Assembly: GCA_023453725.1 (NCBI GenBank)
Contig: JAEXTB010000149.1
Location: 1 to 6,737 of the forward strand
From: Bacillota bacterium
GTDB lineage: Bacteria > Bacillota > Clostridia > Christensenellales > CAG-138
Direction: 5' to 3'
DNA length: 6,737 bases
A program made the translations under genes and the position numbers. Below the pieces are notes generated by a model. That model was given only the letters and a program-made list of their open reading frames with translations. It did not search any database and was not told the DNA's origin. How positions within the stretch are numbered: position 1 is the first letter of the stretch; the number at the start of each line of letters is the position of its first letter. Shown piece after piece: positions 5,501-6,737 of the stretch.

Positions 5501-5529
5501 TTTATATAAATCCGCAAATCCTATGACAA
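5501..5529 (-). promoter_or_regulatory. Sigma-A-type promoter of the SH3/CAP gene
   Basis: On the - strand TTGTCA (5529-5524) and TATAAA (5506-5501) are separated by 17 bases; each matches the consensus at five of six positions. It predicts a leader of about 90 bases carrying both hairpins and the shared block. Confidence 0.65.
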
Positions 5530-5655
5530 AATCAGAAAATGCAGGAACACAGGTTGGTTCTTTCACGTCATCGAGCGTTCGTGGGTATTTGAGGAAACGT
5601 TCAAAGCATATATCCGCATTCTTAATTGTATCTGCACAGGCTTAGGAATGCCAAC
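5530..5655. other. Intergenic stretch without a supported gene
   Basis: This is part of the 302-base gap between the SH3/CAP start and the glutamate synthase stop. The rest of the gap is leader, promoter and terminator. A - strand frame is open here but has no ATG with a ribosome site. I see no RNA gene, convincing repeat or other element in it. Confidence 0.5.
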
Positions 5656-5689
5656 AAAAAGAGGAGAACGCATTTTAAGCGCTCCCCTC
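5656..5689 (-). terminator. Intrinsic terminator of the glutamate synthase gene
   Basis: On the - strand GAGGGGAGCGC pairs over 11 positions (two G-U) with GCGTTCTCCTC around a 7-base loop TTAAAAT, followed by TTTTTG. The stem starts 16 bases after the stop codon at 5706-5708. Confidence 0.9.
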
Positions 5690-5705
5690 AATATTTTACT
5701 GACGA

Positions 5706-6737
5706 CTATTGTTTCTGCAGCATTTCATGAATAGCTGTAGCAGCTTTTTTACCGGCACCCATGGCGAGTATGACGGTAGCAGCGCCCGTTACAGCATCCC
5801 CGCCCGCATACACGCGCGGCTTGCTGGTGGCGCCGGTTTCTTCCTCCGCAATGATGCCGCCCCACTTTTGAGTAGCAAGGCCGGGTGTGGTATCCCGGAT
5901 GAGCGGGTTGGGCGAATTGCCGATGGCGATGACAACCGTATCCACATCCAGCGTAAACTCGCTGCCTTCCTTTGCAACGGGCCGTCTGCGGCCGGAAGCA
6001 TCCGGTTCACCAAGCGTCATTTCCACGCATTCCATAGAAACGACATTGCCGTTCTCATCCCCATTGATGCGGGTGGGGTTCGTCAACACCTTGAATACAA
6101 TATCCTCTTCTTTGGCGTGGTGGACTTCCTCCAAACGCGCGGGCATTTCCTTTTCGCTGCGGCGGTATACGATATACACCGTCTCAGCGCCCAGGCGCTT
6201 GGCACAGCGTGCGGCGTCCATAGCCACGTTGCCGCCGCCGATAACGGCGACGCGCTTGCCTACCTTTACGGGCGTATCCGTCACCGGGAAAGTATATGCC
6301 TTCATCAGATTGATGCGGGTTAAAAACTCGTTGGCGGAATACACGCCGTTGAGGTTTTCGCCGGGGATCTTCTGGAAGTTGGGGAGACCCGCGCCGCTTC
6401 CTACAAACACGGCGTCAAACCCTTCCTCTTCTAAAAGTTCGTCCAGGCTGACCGAGCGGCCCACAACGGTGTTGGTCTCGATTTTCACGCCAAGTTTTTC
6501 AACAGTGGCGATTTCTTCGCGCACCAGCACCTTGGGAAGACGGAATTCCGGTATGCCGTACACCAGCACGCCGCCGGGGGTGTGAAGCGCTTCAAATATC
6601 GTTACGTCATATCCAAGCTTCGCTAAGTCCGCCGCACAGGTCAGACCCGCGGGGCCGGAGCCTACGACGGCGATGCGCTTGCCATTTTTTTCAGGCAGGG
6701 CTTCTTTTTTTGCGCCCTCTTCGCGCGCCTTTTGCAT
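5706..6737 (-). CDS. gltA: NADPH-dependent glutamate synthase GltA / NfnB-like flavoprotein (5' end outside window)
   Basis: The 343 visible residues are the flavin-dependent oxidoreductase part of the glutamate synthase small-subunit family. In this family the enzyme takes electrons from NADPH through FAD and iron-sulfur clusters for glutamate formation; the close relative NfnB bifurcates electrons between NADPH, NADH and ferredoxin. The FAD-binding Rossmann motif VGSGPAG is at 25-31, a second nucleotide-binding motif VIGGGNVAMDAA at 165-176, family signatures EEVHHAKEE at 203-211 and LGEPDASGRRRP at 242-253, and the C-terminal FAD motif AGGDAVTGAA at 311-320. Family members are about 460 residues, so some 120 N-terminal residues with the cysteines for the 4Fe-4S clusters lie beyond the window. 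The ATG at 6737 is therefore probably internal. Being followed by a terminator, it is the last gene of its unit. GltA versus NfnB would be settled by whether an NfnA/SudB-like partner lies upstream. Confidence 0.93.
   Translation of the reverse strand: MQKAREEGAKKEALPEKNGKRIAVVGSGPAGLTCAADLAKLGYDVTIFEALHTPGGVLVYGIPEFRLPKVLVREEIATVEKLGVKIETNTVVGRSVSLDELLEEEGFDAVFVGSGAGLPNFQKIPGENLNGVYSANEFLTRINLMKAYTFPVTDTPVKVGKRVAVIGGGNVAMDAARCAKRLGAETVYIVYRRSEKEMPARLEEVHHAKEEDIVFKVLTNPTRINGDENGNVVSMECVEMTLGEPDASGRRRPVAKEGSEFTLDVDTVVIAIGNSPNPLIRDTTPGLATQKWGGIIAEEETGATSKPRVYAGGDAVTGAATVILAMGAGKKAATAIHEMLQKQ

Noticed and set aside
5404..5517. Upstream extension of the SH3/CAP protein by 38 residues
   Set aside because: The extension would read through the promoter, both hairpins and the ribosome site, and would place the signal peptide internally.
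5446..5637. - strand frame of about 60 codons upstream of the SH3/CAP gene, giving a protein-like reading (FERFLKYPRTLDDVKEP)
   Set aside because: No ATG or ribosome site, only an internal GTG, and it runs through the promoter and leader; at most a decayed gene remnant, which I cannot support.

Overview
The window looks like chromosomal DNA from an anaerobic Firmicute of the Clostridia type. This is inferred from the gene families present (a clostridial-style single-subunit GltA/NfnB-like glutamate synthase, Mfd, and secreted SH3/CAP wall proteins), strong AGGAGG-like ribosome binding sites, compact intrinsic terminators and a moderately GC-rich composition. Species cannot be fixed from the sequence. 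No tRNA, rRNA, CRISPR array or transposase was seen.

Layout. (1) Bases 1-2401, + strand: the 3' part of mfd (transcription-repair coupling factor), overlapping by 10 bases a gene for a membrane-anchored alpha/beta hydrolase. The unit ends in a terminator whose loop contains the hydrolase stop codon. (2) Bases 2412-2942, - strand: a convergent GNAT acetyltransferase with its own promoter. (3) Bases 3095-3994, - strand: an exported, extremely cysteine-rich protein (22 Cys in 299 residues) with a strict Cys-every-fifth-residue ladder, an acidic linker and a C-terminal half punctuated by Asn-Cys-Pro-Thr motifs. I do not recognise its family. (4) Bases 4234-5403, - strand: a secreted protein with three bacterial SH3 domains and a CAP/SCP domain. 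(5) Bases 5706-6737, - strand: the C-terminal three quarters of the small-subunit-type glutamate synthase GltA (or its relative NfnB), cut by the window edge. Each - strand gene has its own intrinsic terminator or, for the GNAT gene, shares the convergent one, so these genes look largely monocistronic.

The most interesting signal is the relation between genes (3) and (4). Their mature proteins are unrelated, but their signal peptides match at 18 of 27 positions and their upstream leaders share a fixed architecture. Reading toward the gene, this is an inverted repeat, then the block TTTGTTCAYTGG, then a second inverted repeat whose stem differs between the genes but whose loop keeps TGTTA, then exactly 12 bases, then AAGGAG. 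Conserved loops on different stems suggest a structured mRNA leader, or a shared operator, that co-regulates exported surface proteins. The cysteine ladder protein and this leader are the best candidates here for something undescribed.
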